From: Halarchaeum rubridurum
GTDB taxonomy: Archaea > Halobacteriota > Halobacteria > Halobacteriales > Halobacteriaceae
Length of the DNA stretch: 64,000 nucleotides
Direction of reading: 5' to 3'
Assembly: GCF_014647115.1 (NCBI RefSeq)
Contig: NZ_BMOO01000002.1
Coordinates: forward strand, 310,001 to 374,000
This document shows positions 1 to 8,088 of the stretch, one piece after another. Every line of letters starts with the position of its first letter. Position 1 is the first letter of the stretch. The position numbers and the translations under genes are program-made. The notes beneath the pieces are model-generated. The model ran no database searches, was not told the DNA's origin, and saw only the letters and a program-made list of their open reading frames with translations.

Positions 1-96
1 CACCTCGATGACCGTCGGCGAGAACGTCACGGAGCGAGCGCCGAGGACGACCTCGCCGTTCTCGATGCTCTCGCGGAACGAGTTGTGTTGATCCAT
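1..96 (-). CDS. HpcH/HpaI-family aldolase, N-terminal fragment (cut by window edge)
   Basis: Only the first 32 residues are in the window, beginning MDQHNSFRESIENGEVVLGA. The stretch that follows (LGARSVTFSPTVIEV) resembles the start of the HpcH/HpaI class II aldolases, which cleave or form 2-keto-3-deoxy acids using a divalent metal. The ATG at 94-96 is preceded on the minus strand by CTATAAC at about 124-130, a well placed archaeal TATA box, with the half-site TATCGGA just upstream of it. The substrate cannot be told from this fragment. It heads the folate/one-carbon block, but a functional link is only suggested by position. Confidence 0.7.
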   Translation of the reverse strand, partial: MDQHNSFRESIENGEVVLGARSVTFSPTVIEV

Positions 97-210
97 ACCG
101 TCTGGTCGTGCACGGTCTCCGAAGTTATAGATTCCGATAGATGGAACGGACGGCGCGGACGCTACGCGGTTGGCGCGATAAAAATGAAGACGTGGTGGGT
201 CGTCGCGGAG

Positions 211-579
211 TTACTCGTCGTCTTCGACCATCTGGAAGCGACGGCCGTCGGGGTCGCGGAAGTTCGTGATGGTGCGACCCGTGTGCTCGACGTAGTAGGG
301 ATCGGAGACCTGGTCGACGTTCTCGTCCTCCTTGAGTTTCTCCGTGATCGCCTCGATGTCCTCGACGGCGTAGGCGATGTGGTTGATGCCGGGGACTTCC
401 TCGCCCTCGACCGTGTGAATCTCGAAGAGCGGGCCGTCGCCGTCCTCGGGCACGAGCTCGAAGGACTGGCCGTGGTGCGTCGTCTCCCGGTGCTCCTCGT
501 AGCCGAGGGACTTCAGGAACTCCGCCATCTCTTCTGCGTCACTCGCCTCGATTTCGATGTGGTCGATATCTCCAAGCAC
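211..579 (-). CDS. VOC-superfamily (glyoxalase/bleomycin-resistance fold) protein
   Basis: A 122-residue single-domain protein starting with GTG at 579. It has the two beta-alpha-beta-beta-beta halves of a VOC protein: an N-terminal HIEIEASD strand with metal-ligand His, a central FEIHTVEG with Glu/His, a second His in INHIAYAVED, and the terminal DPDGRRFQMVE strand whose Glu is a usual metal ligand. Family members include lactoylglutathione lyases, methylmalonyl-CoA epimerases and dioxygenases; the exact reaction cannot be assigned. It lies just downstream of folD on the same strand, about 90 bases away, and could be transcribed with it. Confidence 0.7.
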   Translation of the reverse strand: MLGDIDHIEIEASDAEEMAEFLKSLGYEEHRETTHHGQSFELVPEDGDGPLFEIHTVEGEEVPGINHIAYAVEDIEAITEKLKEDENVDQVSDPYYVEHTGRTITNFRDPDGRRFQMVEDDE

Positions 580-668
580 ACCCGAGAGTTCGCTCGCGCC
601 GGTAGTAAGCGTTGTGGTGTGGGTGAAAAAGCGCCGTCGCCGGCGGCGAGACGGTCGGGGGCGCGTCC

Positions 669-1568
669 TCAGGCGTCGGGGAGGTCGACCTCGACGCCGT
701 GCTGGAGGCCGGCCGCCTTCACGGTGTTGTAGAGGAGCATGGCGATGGTCATCGGGCCGACGCCACCGGGAACCGGCGTGATGGCGTCCGCCTTCTCCTT
801 TGCGCTCTCGAACTCGACGTCACCGACGAGCTCGTAGCCCTTCTCCGTGTCCGCGTCGACGCGGTTGACGCCGACGTCGATGACGGTGGTGCCCTCACTG
901 AGCATCGAGCCGTCGATGAGCTCGGGGACGCCGACGGCGGCGACGACGATGTCGGCCGCCTTCGTCTTCTCCTCGAGGTTCTGCGTCTTGGAGTGACAGA
1001 CGGTCACGGTCGCGTTCGCGTTCTCGCCGGACTGGACGAGGAGGTTCGCCAGCGGCTTGCCGACGATGTTGGAGCGCCCGACGATGGTGACGTCCTTCCC
1101 GGTCGTGTCGACGTCCGCGGCACCGAGGAGGATTTGGACGCCGTGGGGCGTGCAGGGCTTGAAGCGCGCGTCGCCCGCGACGAGGCGACCGACGTTCTCC
1201 GGGTGGAAGCCGTCGACGTCCTTCATCGGGTCGATGCGCTGGAGGACCTTGCGCTCGTCGACGTGGTCGGGGACCGGCATCTGAACGAGGATGCCGTGGA
1301 CCTCGGGGTCCTCGTTCAGCTCGTCGACCTTGTCGAGGAGCTCCTGCTCGGGAGCCTCGGGGTCGATTTCGACGTGTACGCTGTTGATGCCGATGTTCTC
1401 GCAGGCGCGCTGTTTCATCGAGACGTACGTCTCGCTCGCGCCGTCGTCGCTCATCAGCACGGTGGCGAGCCCCGGCGTCACGTCCTCGTCGGCGAGGGCG
1501 TCGACGTTCTCGCTCAGCTCGTCCTTGATACGATCACTAACCGCGTTCCCGTCGATAATGTCGGCCAT
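669..1568 (-). CDS. folD: Bifunctional methylene-THF dehydrogenase / methenyl-THF cyclohydrolase FolD
   Basis: FolD interconverts 5,10-methylene-THF, 5,10-methenyl-THF and 10-formyl-THF. The protein shows the family signatures: YVSMKQRACENIGI with the catalytic Tyr and Lys near residues 50-54, VHGILVQMPVPDHV, DPMKDVDGFHPENVGRL, the Rossmann turn IVGRSNIVGKPLA, and the C-terminal ITPVPGGVGPMTIAML. I chose ATG 1568 (MADIIDGNAV), four codons inside a longer frame, because FolD proteins start there. The length of 299 residues is normal. With MetF and PurU nearby it closes a methyl-THF to formate route. Confidence 0.93.
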   Translation of the reverse strand: MADIIDGNAVSDRIKDELSENVDALADEDVTPGLATVLMSDDGASETYVSMKQRACENIGINSVHVEIDPEAPEQELLDKVDELNEDPEVHGILVQMPVPDHVDERKVLQRIDPMKDVDGFHPENVGRLVAGDARFKPCTPHGVQILLGAADVDTTGKDVTIVGRSNIVGKPLANLLVQSGENANATVTVCHSKTQNLEEKTKAADIVVAAVGVPELIDGSMLSEGTTVIDVGVNRVDADTEKGYELVGDVEFESAKEKADAITPVPGGVGPMTIAMLLYNTVKAAGLQHGVEVDLPDA

Positions 1569-1798
1569 ATTGGATAGCACCTTGTTGTCGCCGCGCGAAC
1601 CCCGGACGGTGACGTCAGCCCGCCGAGCCGACGGCGAGCGCAGTCTCGGGGCCGTTATCGGAATAGTGAGTCATCGGAGCACAAAATACCTTCGATGCGT
1701 CCGGCGAACGCGAGGTGGGACAAAAGCCGCGCAGGGAGCCGCGAGTTACATGCACGCCCCCTCACGAGGAGGGGAACCCGCGGGTCGGTGGGGTGGTG

Positions 1799-3151
1799 TT
1801 ACCGCTTGTCCTCGCCGTACGGGGCGGGGTGGACGGTCGCGGTAATCTCGGTCTGTTCGTGGCGCTCGACGACCGGGTTCTCCTCGCCGCCGTCGGGCTC
1901 GCCCCAGACGATGGTGACCTCGGTGCCGGGCTCGGTGTACTCGGTGTCGAGGACCGCGAGGGAGAGGAACTTCCGCTCGTTGTAGACGTAGCTCTTGTCG
2001 GTGGAGACACCGACGTGCTCGCCGTCGACGAGGACCTCGTCGTACGGGCAGGCCGCGTTACGCGGGTGCGGGAAGTTCATGTACTCGTTCGTCTCGCCGT
2101 CCTCGAAGAGGGAGCCGCGAACCTTCTGGAGGTCGTCGGCGTCCCACTCGAGCGTGACCTTCTTGCGCTCGGGGTTGTCGATCTCCGCTTCGAGGGCCTC
2201 GCGGCCGACGAAGTCGTTGTCGAAGCTGATGATGTGGTCGTAGCCGAGTTCGACCGGCGTGACGTAGTAGTCCGAGATGTCCTCGGAGTCGTAGCTGCCG
2301 CCGACGGAGAGGAGGCCGTCGCGGACGTCGAGCCACTCGCGGTAGTCCTCCATCTCGTCGCTGAAGATGGCGGGGACGACGAGCGGGAGCCACCCGAGGA
2401 TGACGTTCGCCGTCTGGTAGCTCTCGGCACCGAGGCGGCGGATGTCGTAGTCCTCACCGGCCTCGAGGATCGCGGAGCGAATCTCCTCGCGCTCCTCGTA
2501 GGGACCCCAGAACTCGAACCCGGACTCGCCCGCCATGCCGTGGCGGAGCAGGTTCGTCTCCACGCCGTTGATCGTGATCGTCTCGAAGTTGAAGAAGCCG
2601 AGGTCCGGGAGCGGATCGTCGGCGGCCTCGCGCATGACCTCGACGGCGTCGGGACCCTGGACCTGGTAGCGGTAGTCGTTGGGGTCGTTGCCCGTCGCGG
2701 CGGGGCGCGGCTGGTACTCGTACTCGACGTCGTAGTCGCCGGTCTCGATGTTGTAGCGCAGCCAGTTGTGACCGGCCTGAGCGCCGACGCTCAGGAGGTT
2801 GTTCTCCTCCTCGTGGAAGAGGATGGCGTCACCGAGGAAGTTCCCGTTGGGGTTGGCGACGACGAGCTGCTTCGCCTGCCCGACCTCGTAGCCCTCGAAG
2901 TTGTTGACGGCGAAGTCCGAGAGGAACTCGACGGCGTCGGGACCCTTGATGCGAAGGTCCGACATGTGGTAGGACTGGTCGGCGAAGGCGACGGATTCGG
3001 CCCAGGAGCGCTGCTCTTCGATCCAGTGGGTGTACTCGTCGGGGACCTCGGTAAACTTGCCGACGCCGAGGTTGCGCATCAGGTCGAGCGGGCTTCCGGC
3101 CGCTTCGACTGCCTCTTCCATACTGTCGCTGAATGACCACTCTCTGCTCAT
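1799..3151 (-). CDS. GcvT-fold tetrahydrofolate-dependent methyltransferase, LigM (vanillate/3-O-methylgallate O-demethylase)-like
   Basis: A 450-residue protein of the glycine cleavage T / aminomethyltransferase fold. It does not look like classical GcvT: the order of motifs (DLMRNLGVGKF, WIEEQRSWAESVAFADQSYH, MSDLRIKGPDAVEFLSDF, QVQGPDAVEVM, LLRHGMAGESGFEFWGPYEE, GWLPLVVPAIF, SYVYNERKFLSLAVLD, VTIVWGEP) follows what I recall of bacterial LigM/DesA, enzymes that move an aromatic O-methyl group to tetrahydrofolate. Start ATG 3151 (MSREWSF) is chosen because TTAAATA at 3183-3189 gives a TATA box about 35 bases upstream. FolD, MetF and PurU around it supply the matching C1 steps. Family assignment is fairly secure; the methyl donor is unknown and could be an aromatic, a betaine or another methylated compound. 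Confidence 0.75.
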   Translation of the reverse strand: MSREWSFSDSMEEAVEAAGSPLDLMRNLGVGKFTEVPDEYTHWIEEQRSWAESVAFADQSYHMSDLRIKGPDAVEFLSDFAVNNFEGYEVGQAKQLVVANPNGNFLGDAILFHEEENNLLSVGAQAGHNWLRYNIETGDYDVEYEYQPRPAATGNDPNDYRYQVQGPDAVEVMREAADDPLPDLGFFNFETITINGVETNLLRHGMAGESGFEFWGPYEEREEIRSAILEAGEDYDIRRLGAESYQTANVILGWLPLVVPAIFSDEMEDYREWLDVRDGLLSVGGSYDSEDISDYYVTPVELGYDHIISFDNDFVGREALEAEIDNPERKKVTLEWDADDLQKVRGSLFEDGETNEYMNFPHPRNAACPYDEVLVDGEHVGVSTDKSYVYNERKFLSLAVLDTEYTEPGTEVTIVWGEPDGGEENPVVERHEQTEITATVHPAPYGEDKR

Positions 3152-3336
3152 GGTGAGTCGTAACTCATCAGTTGTGCCTGGTCTATTTAATACTTTCGTG
3201 GTGCGATTCACCACACCACCCGAACGGGTGCCCTCGCGCGTGGGACTAATGGAGTGTGCCCGTCGGCGGGGAGCGCGGTCACCGCCGCCGGGACGAGCTC
3301 GCCCGCGAGACCTACACGATAGATTGTCAGAGTGTA

Positions 3337-3351
3337 TCCGAGATAATCGGA
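3337..3351. promoter_or_regulatory. Palindromic operator-like site TCCGA-GATAA-TCGGA
   Basis: Perfect 5+5 base inverted repeat with a 5-base spacer, in the context TATCCGAGATAATCGGAAA. The same arrangement recurs at 3507-3521 and 6768-6782, all in intergenic DNA of the folate/one-carbon block. Confidence 0.5.
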
Positions 3352-3506
3352 AAATTGGCGGCGCCTCCGGCCCCTAATAGTTCTCTTTCCGATATTTCCG
3401 CCGCCGTTTGACACCGATAACTCCGTAAACTCGTGCGTGCCCCGTGGCCGTCGAGACCGCTGACGCGTCCGTTCGAACGATTGGGCGGGCGGCAAGCGGA
3501 CGTTCG

Positions 3507-3521
3507 TCCGATATTCTCGGA
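3507..3521. promoter_or_regulatory. Palindromic operator-like site TCCGA-TATTC-TCGGA
   Basis: Second copy of the TCCGA-N5-TCGGA palindrome in the same divergent region, on the metF side. Confidence 0.5.
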
Positions 3522-3708
3522 GGTGTTCGTCGCGTCCAGGACTGGTCCGCGCGTCGGCTCGGCGACACGAACGAGGGCAAGGCTTATGTCGCTGATACCG
3601 TATCATGTAAGTGATGTACCGTGAGTACGTCCGACCGACCGGGCCGACGGCCGCCGCGCGCGACGGCGAGGCCACGGTGGGACGACCGCGGTAGACCGGA
3701 GACACATC

Positions 3709-4557
3709 ATGGCACAAACAACATCGACGTCCCGCGACTCCACGACGCTGCTCGCTGACCCGCGCTACGAACTGATGCCCTTCGACACGTTCGGCGACCA
3801 GATCAAACACCTGCCCGACGGGGCGACGGTCACGATTACGGCCTCGCCGCAGCTCGGCATCGAGCGGACCATCGAGGCCACCGAGGAAGCGGTCGAACAG
3901 GGCTTCGAGGCCGTTCCCCACGTCTCCGCGCGGTACGTTCGCGGCGACGACCACCTCGCCGAGATCGCGGAGCAGCTCACCGAGCTCGGTGTCGACGACA
4001 TCTTCGTCCCGGGTGGCGACCGCGAGGAGCCAATCGGCGACTACGAGTCCGCGTACGACCTCCTGCAGGGGCTCGAACGCATCGACTACGACTTCGAGGA
4101 TGTCGGCATCACCGGCTACCCCGAGGGCCACGACTTCCTCTCGGACGAGACGCTCGCCGAGTCGATGGACAACAAGGCGCCGTACGCGACGTACATCGCC
4201 ACGCAGCTCTGCTTCGACCCGAACGCCGTGCTCGAGTGGATCGAGGAAATCCGCGCGCGGGGCGTCGACCTCCCCGTCGTCGTCGGGATTCCGGGCGTCA
4301 TGAAGTACTCCCGGCTCCTCTCCATCTCCCGAAAGGTCGGCGTCGGTGACTCCATTCGCTTCCTCCAGAAGACGAACGGGATCATCGGCTTCCTCCGCCA
4401 GCTCATCGGCTCGCGCGGGAACTACACGCCCGACGCGCTGATCGACGGCCTCCAGCCGCACGCCGACGACCCCGAGTACAACATCCAGTCGCTCCACATC
4501 TACACCTTCAATCAGGTGCCGGACACGGAGTCGTGGCGGAAGGGTCGACTGAACTAA
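3709..4557 (+). CDS. metF: Methylenetetrahydrofolate reductase-family protein (MetF-like)
   Basis: A 282-residue TIM-barrel protein of the MetF family, which interconverts 5,10-methylene-THF and 5-methyl-THF with a flavin. Supporting features are the early strand ATVTITASPQLGIERTIEATE, FEAVPHVSARYV, the GVDDIFVPGGDREEPIGDYESAYDLL segment (the usual flavin/NADH region with its Gly-Gly-Asp turn), VGITGYPEGHDFLS, ATQLCFDPNAVLEWI and DLPVVVGIPGVM, all in family order. The initiator context gacacatcATG fits the conserved N terminus. It is divergent from the LigM-like gene, so it would take the methyl-THF made there back to methylene-THF. The direction in the cell is inferred. Confidence 0.82.
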   Translation: MAQTTSTSRDSTTLLADPRYELMPFDTFGDQIKHLPDGATVTITASPQLGIERTIEATEEAVEQGFEAVPHVSARYVRGDDHLAEIAEQLTELGVDDIFVPGGDREEPIGDYESAYDLLQGLERIDYDFEDVGITGYPEGHDFLSDETLAESMDNKAPYATYIATQLCFDPNAVLEWIEEIRARGVDLPVVVGIPGVMKYSRLLSISRKVGVGDSIRFLQKTNGIIGFLRQLIGSRGNYTPDALIDGLQPHADDPEYNIQSLHIYTFNQVPDTESWRKGRLN

Positions 4558-4740
4558 CGGCCGAACGCGGTCATCGACGTTTCTTCGACGGCGGATTCTG
4601 ACGCGAGTGACGAACGGCGAGCGGCGGGGCTGTGTGACGGGCGACGAACGGCAGAATCGGGTCGGACGGCGGTCGAGTGCTCGCTGCGCTCGTGACGGTG
4701 CGACGGACGGAGACGACGAGCGGGGCGTCCGCGAGTCGGC

Positions 4741-5655
4741 TCAGTTCCGGTCGGTCGGCTCCGACGGGTTGAGCTCCCGGACTTCCGCGGGGAGCCCGAG
4801 GTCGGCGTCCGCGTCGTCGACGTACGTGCGGCCGTCGGCGACTTCGAGTGCGCCCTCGACGTGGAGGCGGACGGCTTCGATGAGCGCGTCGGCCTCGAGG
4901 GGCTGGCCCTGCTCCTGGAGGTCGGCCTCCTTGGCGTCGTCCGGGACGTTGAACGCGCGCTGCGTGATGATCGGGCCCTGGTCGAGGTTCGGCGTGACGT
5001 AGTGGGCGGTGACGCCGGCTATCCGCGCGCCCTTGTTGACGGCCTGCCGGTAGGCGGCCGCGCCGGGGAAGGCGGGCAGGAGGCTCGGGTGGACGTTGAT
5101 GATGCGGTTCTCGTAGTGGAAGACGAGTTCCGGGCTGATTATCTGGATGTAGCGCGCGAGGGCGACGACGTCGACGTCGTACTCGTCGAGGAGGTCGAGA
5201 ATCTCGCTCTCGTCGGGGTTCCCGTTCTCGTCGCCGACGTCGTGGAAGGGGACGTCGTGGTCCTCCGCGATGTCGGCGAGCGTCGAGTGGTTCCCGATGA
5301 CGACTTCGACGTCGGCGTCGAGGGCCCCGCTCTCGACGGCGTCGAGCATCGCCTCCAGGCAGTGGCTCTCCTTCGTGACGAGGACGCCGAGCGAGTCCCC
5401 GCCCCGGTCCTCGGGGAAGCGGACGCGCAGGTCGACGTCGAGCTCGTCGCAGGCCGCCGCGAGGTCGTCTTCGAGGGCGTCCTCGTCCGCGTCGGACGTG
5501 TCGGCGAGCGCCTTCACGCGGAACACGCCCTGTTCTTCCTGCTGGTCGAGTTCTTCGAGTTCGACGTCGTGCTCGAACAGCACCGACGTGACTCGGGTGA
5601 GTACCCCCGTATCGTCGTCACCGATAACGGTGACCTCGGTTAGGTTCGGATTCAT
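4741..5655 (-). CDS. purU: Formyltetrahydrofolate deformylase PurU
   Basis: PurU hydrolyses 10-formyl-THF to formate and THF. The N terminus (about residues 5-85) is an ACT domain beginning TEVTVIGDDDTGVLTRVTSVL. The C-terminal formyltransferase fold carries LGVLVTKESHCLEAML, EVVIGNHSTLADIAE, LARYIQIISPEL, the catalytic block IINVHPSLLPAFPGAAAYRQA, and GVTAHYVTPNLDQGPIITQ. ATG 5655 (MNPNLTEV) is preferred over a start five codons earlier; it leaves a perfect palindrome (5666-5681) in the leader. The protein would be about 304 residues. Next to MetF, FolD and the LigM-like protein it completes a methyl-to-formate route. Confidence 0.9.
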   Translation of the reverse strand: MNPNLTEVTVIGDDDTGVLTRVTSVLFEHDVELEELDQQEEQGVFRVKALADTSDADEDALEDDLAAACDELDVDLRVRFPEDRGGDSLGVLVTKESHCLEAMLDAVESGALDADVEVVIGNHSTLADIAEDHDVPFHDVGDENGNPDESEILDLLDEYDVDVVALARYIQIISPELVFHYENRIINVHPSLLPAFPGAAAYRQAVNKGARIAGVTAHYVTPNLDQGPIITQRAFNVPDDAKEADLQEQGQPLEADALIEAVRLHVEGALEVADGRTYVDDADADLGLPAEVRELNPSEPTDRN

Positions 5656-5665
5656 CTGTGACACC

Positions 5666-5681
5666 AGCACGTAAACGTGCT
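5666..5681. promoter_or_regulatory. Perfect palindrome AGCACGT-AA-ACGTGCT in the purU leader
   Basis: A 7+7 base inverted repeat with an AA centre ends 11 bases before the purU start codon. It could be an operator over the transcription start or a hairpin in the 5' leader. The nearest T-rich promoter-like stretch on the minus strand is about 5711-5720. Confidence 0.45.
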
Positions 5682-5794
5682 CGCTATGTCTCCTGATTCA
5701 GCTAACGGGTGCAAAAACCTATCGGTCAATCGGCGCACCCGGGACCGTCGCGGCGACCGGCACGCACAAGTGACGCGCCCGCGGATGCACGCCC

Positions 5795-6748
5795 ATGCGA
5801 GCGATAGTCGACCAGGACATCACGCCGAGCGACCGACTGACGGACGCGCTCCCGTCGTCGTGGGACATCAGCGTCGGAATCGAGAAGGGGGACGGCGCGC
5901 TCCTCGAGGCCGTCGAGGGCGTCGAGGTCGTCTTCGTCACCTCGCGGATTCCGATGACGCGCGAGGTCATCGAACACGCCGAGGACCTCGAGATAATCGC
6001 CAAACTCGGGACGGGTATCGACTCCGTGGACCTGGAGGCGGCCGCCGACCACGGCATCACCGTGACACACACGCCGGGGCACAACGCGCTCTCCGTCGCC
6101 GAGCACGCGCTCTGTCTCGCGCTGGCGAGCGCGCGGCGCCTCCCGACGGCGCGCTCGATAATCGAGCGCGGCGAGTGGCGCGACGAGTACCCGCTCGGGA
6201 CGCGCCTCTCGCAGTCGACCGTCGGAATCGTGGGCTTCGGCGACGTCGGCAAGCGCGTGGCCTCGTTGCTCTCGGGCTTCAACGTCGAGTTGTACGCGAG
6301 CGACCCCTACGTCCCGAGCATCGACGCCGATTTCTCGGGGACGGAGCTCACGTCGCTCGACGAGACGCTCGCGGCGAGCGACGTCGTCATCGTCACCGCC
6401 GAGTTGACCGAGGAGACGACGGGGCTCGTCGGTGCGGCGGAGTTCGAGACGATGAAGGACGACGCGATTCTCGTGAACACGGCGCGCGGACCCGTCGTCG
6501 ACGAGACGGCGCTACTCGACGCGCTCGAATCCGACGCCATCGGGGGCGCGGGCCTCGACGTGTACGAGACGGAGCCGCTCCCGAGCGACTCGTCGCTGCT
6601 CGACTTCGAGAACGTCGTCACGACGCCGCACGTCGCGGCGATGACGCGGGCGAGCCGCGAGGACACCATCGACCAGCTGACGGCGAACGTCCGAAACATC
6701 GTCGCGGGCGACCGGGTGGCTGACCGGTACATCGCCACGTCGCCCTGA
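5795..6748 (+). CDS. D-2-hydroxyacid dehydrogenase (phosphoglycerate dehydrogenase family)
   Basis: A 317-residue NAD-dependent D-2-hydroxyacid dehydrogenase. Visible are the substrate-domain strand IIAKLGTGIDSVDLEAAADHGITVTHTPG, the Rossmann motif VGIVGFGDVGKRVA near residues 143-156, the catalytic Arg in VNTARGPVVDETALLDAL, the catalytic Glu in AGLDVYETEPLP, and the catalytic His in TTPHVAAMT. There is no C-terminal ACT domain, so this is the short form. In this context it might feed serine and glycine to folate chemistry, but glyoxylate, hydroxypyruvate or other 2-keto acids are equally possible. Confidence 0.85.
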   Translation: MRAIVDQDITPSDRLTDALPSSWDISVGIEKGDGALLEAVEGVEVVFVTSRIPMTREVIEHAEDLEIIAKLGTGIDSVDLEAAADHGITVTHTPGHNALSVAEHALCLALASARRLPTARSIIERGEWRDEYPLGTRLSQSTVGIVGFGDVGKRVASLLSGFNVELYASDPYVPSIDADFSGTELTSLDETLAASDVVIVTAELTEETTGLVGAAEFETMKDDAILVNTARGPVVDETALLDALESDAIGGAGLDVYETEPLPSDSSLLDFENVVTTPHVAAMTRASREDTIDQLTANVRNIVAGDRVADRYIATSP

Positions 6749-7077
6749 GCCGACAGCGAACACGCTATCCGACTGTATCGGATATATCGCCCTCGTAGGT
6801 CGATTAGTGATACTCTCTGAAGACGATACGGGGGTTTCTTTACACGAATACCGTCGTAAATAGTCGCCGCGGGGAGCGTGGATTCGGGTTCGAAACACCC
6901 TAGCCACCTGGTACGAACTCGAATATGTCCGATACTCGCGGATGGGGTTCGCCTGGCGGTGCCGCGTCGGTGCCCGTTCCGGTCGGTGTCGGCGGGGGTG
7001 GCGCGGCGTCGCGGGCGTCCGCTCGGGCGGGGGCGAGAAGAGCAAGGAATAAACGGGTCGCGGCCCACTGGGGAGTA
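6749..7077. promoter_or_regulatory. Intergenic region with palindromes and the mptA promoter
   Basis: 329 bases. It contains TATCCGACTGTATCGGATA (6766-6784), a degenerate copy TGTCCGATACTCGCGGATG (6926-6944), and an A+T-rich stretch around 6780-6860. AATAAAC at about 7048-7054 sits close to 27 bases before the mptA ATG and is the likely TATA box. A frame extends mptA upstream to 6925, but its Gly/Ala/Arg-rich product is not like the family. Confidence 0.55.
6766..6784. promoter_or_regulatory. Palindromic operator-like site TATCCGA-CTGTA-TCGGATA
   Basis: The best copy of the recurring motif: a perfect 7+7 base inverted repeat with a 5-base spacer, in the gap between the dehydrogenase gene and mptA. 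Confidence 0.55.
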
Positions 7078-8013
7078 ATGCCAGACGAGCTTCCGGACGT
7101 GCAGGCGTCAACACCGGACGTCTCGGTGGGGTTGAGCCACGTGGGTGTGACCGGCGTCGAGAAGCTGGTGACGCTCGAACGGCCGGAGAAACGCCCGGTC
7201 GTCCTGATGGCGGAGTTCGAAGTGTACGTCGATCTCCCGCGGGAGCGCAAGGGAATCGACATGAGCCGAAACATGGAGGTCATCGACGAGACGCTCCAGT
7301 CGGCCATCGACGAACCGACCTATCAGGTCGAGGACGTCTGCGGCGAGGTCGCCGACCGACTCCTCGAAAAGCACGACTACACCTCGCAGGCGGTGGTGTC
7401 GATGGAGGCCGCGTACATGACGCGCGAGGAGACGCCCGAGTCGGAGCGCGCCACGCAGGCGACGCTCGACATCGTCGCGTCCGCGACGGCGGCGGAGGGC
7501 GAGGAGACGCGCGAGGAGGTCGGCGTCCGCGTCACCGGGATGACCGTCTGTCCCTGCAGTCAGGAGATGATGTCCGCGCGCGCCGCCGAGCGGCTCGCGG
7601 AGCTCGGCGTCGCGGAGGACGACGTGAAGGCGTTCCTCCGCGACGTCCCGCAGGCCGGCCACTCCCAGCGCGGGCACGCGACGCTGACGGTCGAGACAGC
7701 CGGGACGCCGGACGTCGACCTGCGCGACCTCATCGAGATCGCGCGGGACTCGATGAGCGCGCGAATCTACAACCTCGCGAAGCGCCCGGACGAGGACCAC
7801 ATGACGTACGAGGCGCACGCGAACGCCCGGTTCGTAGAGGACTGCGTGCGCTCGATGGCCGAGCAGGTCGTCGATGAGTACCCCGACCTCCCGGACGGGA
7901 CCGTCGTCACGATGAAGCAGTCGAACGACGAGTCCATCCACCAGCACAACGCCCACGCCGAACGCGTCGCCTCCCTCGCGCAGCTTCGCGAGGAGGTCGA
8001 CGGCGGCGAGTAG
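7078..8013 (+). CDS. mptA: GTP cyclohydrolase MptA (FolE2 family)
   Basis: MptA is the archaeal Fe(II)-dependent GTP cyclohydrolase that starts pterin synthesis by making 7,8-dihydroneopterin 2',3'-cyclic phosphate. The 311-residue protein shows [45 protein letters not shown], the metal-ligand region [12 protein letters not shown] near residues 158-165, [13 protein letters not shown] with further His residues, and [26 protein letters not shown] 7078 is supported by a TATA box 27 bases upstream. The convergent pab genes make the other half of folate, so this neighbourhood is a folate synthesis site. Confidence 0.93.
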   Translation: MPDELPDVQASTPDVSVGLSHVGVTGVEKLVTLERPEKRPVVLMAEFEVYVDLPRERKGIDMSRNMEVIDETLQSAIDEPTYQVEDVCGEVADRLLEKHDYTSQAVVSMEAAYMTREETPESERATQATLDIVASATAAEGEETREEVGVRVTGMTVCPCSQEMMSARAAERLAELGVAEDDVKAFLRDVPQAGHSQRGHATLTVETAGTPDVDLRDLIEIARDSMSARIYNLAKRPDEDHMTYEAHANARFVEDCVRSMAEQVVDEYPDLPDGTVVTMKQSNDESIHQHNAHAERVASLAQLREEVDGGE

Positions 8014-8088
8014 AGGGGAGAGCAGGGGGCCGCCCCTCGTCGGCTCGCCGCCGCTCGGCGAGCGCGTCGAAGCGGCTGGGTCTCGGTT

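Larger units (their letters stand above)
3152..3708. promoter_or_regulatory. Divergent control region between the LigM-like gene and metF
   Basis: 557 bases without a convincing gene. It holds the core promoter of the LigM-like gene (TTAAATA, 3183-3189) and several palindromes: TCCGA-N5-TCGGA at 3337-3351 and again at 3507-3521, and TGATACCGTATCA, a perfect 13-base palindrome, at 3593-3605. A TATA-like CTTATG at 3582-3587 lies far upstream of metF, so metF may have a leader of roughly 100 bases. Some short reading frames exist here but show no recognisable protein features. Confidence 0.55.

Noticed and set aside
6870-6910. A tRNA-like T-arm (GGGTTCGAAACACCC)
   Set aside because: The stem beside the TTCGAAA loop does not pair, and no acceptor, D- or anticodon stem can be built upstream.
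6925-7077. An extended N terminus of MptA
   Set aside because: The Gly/Ala/Arg-rich extension is unlike the family, and a TATA box lies 27 bases before the internal ATG at 7078.
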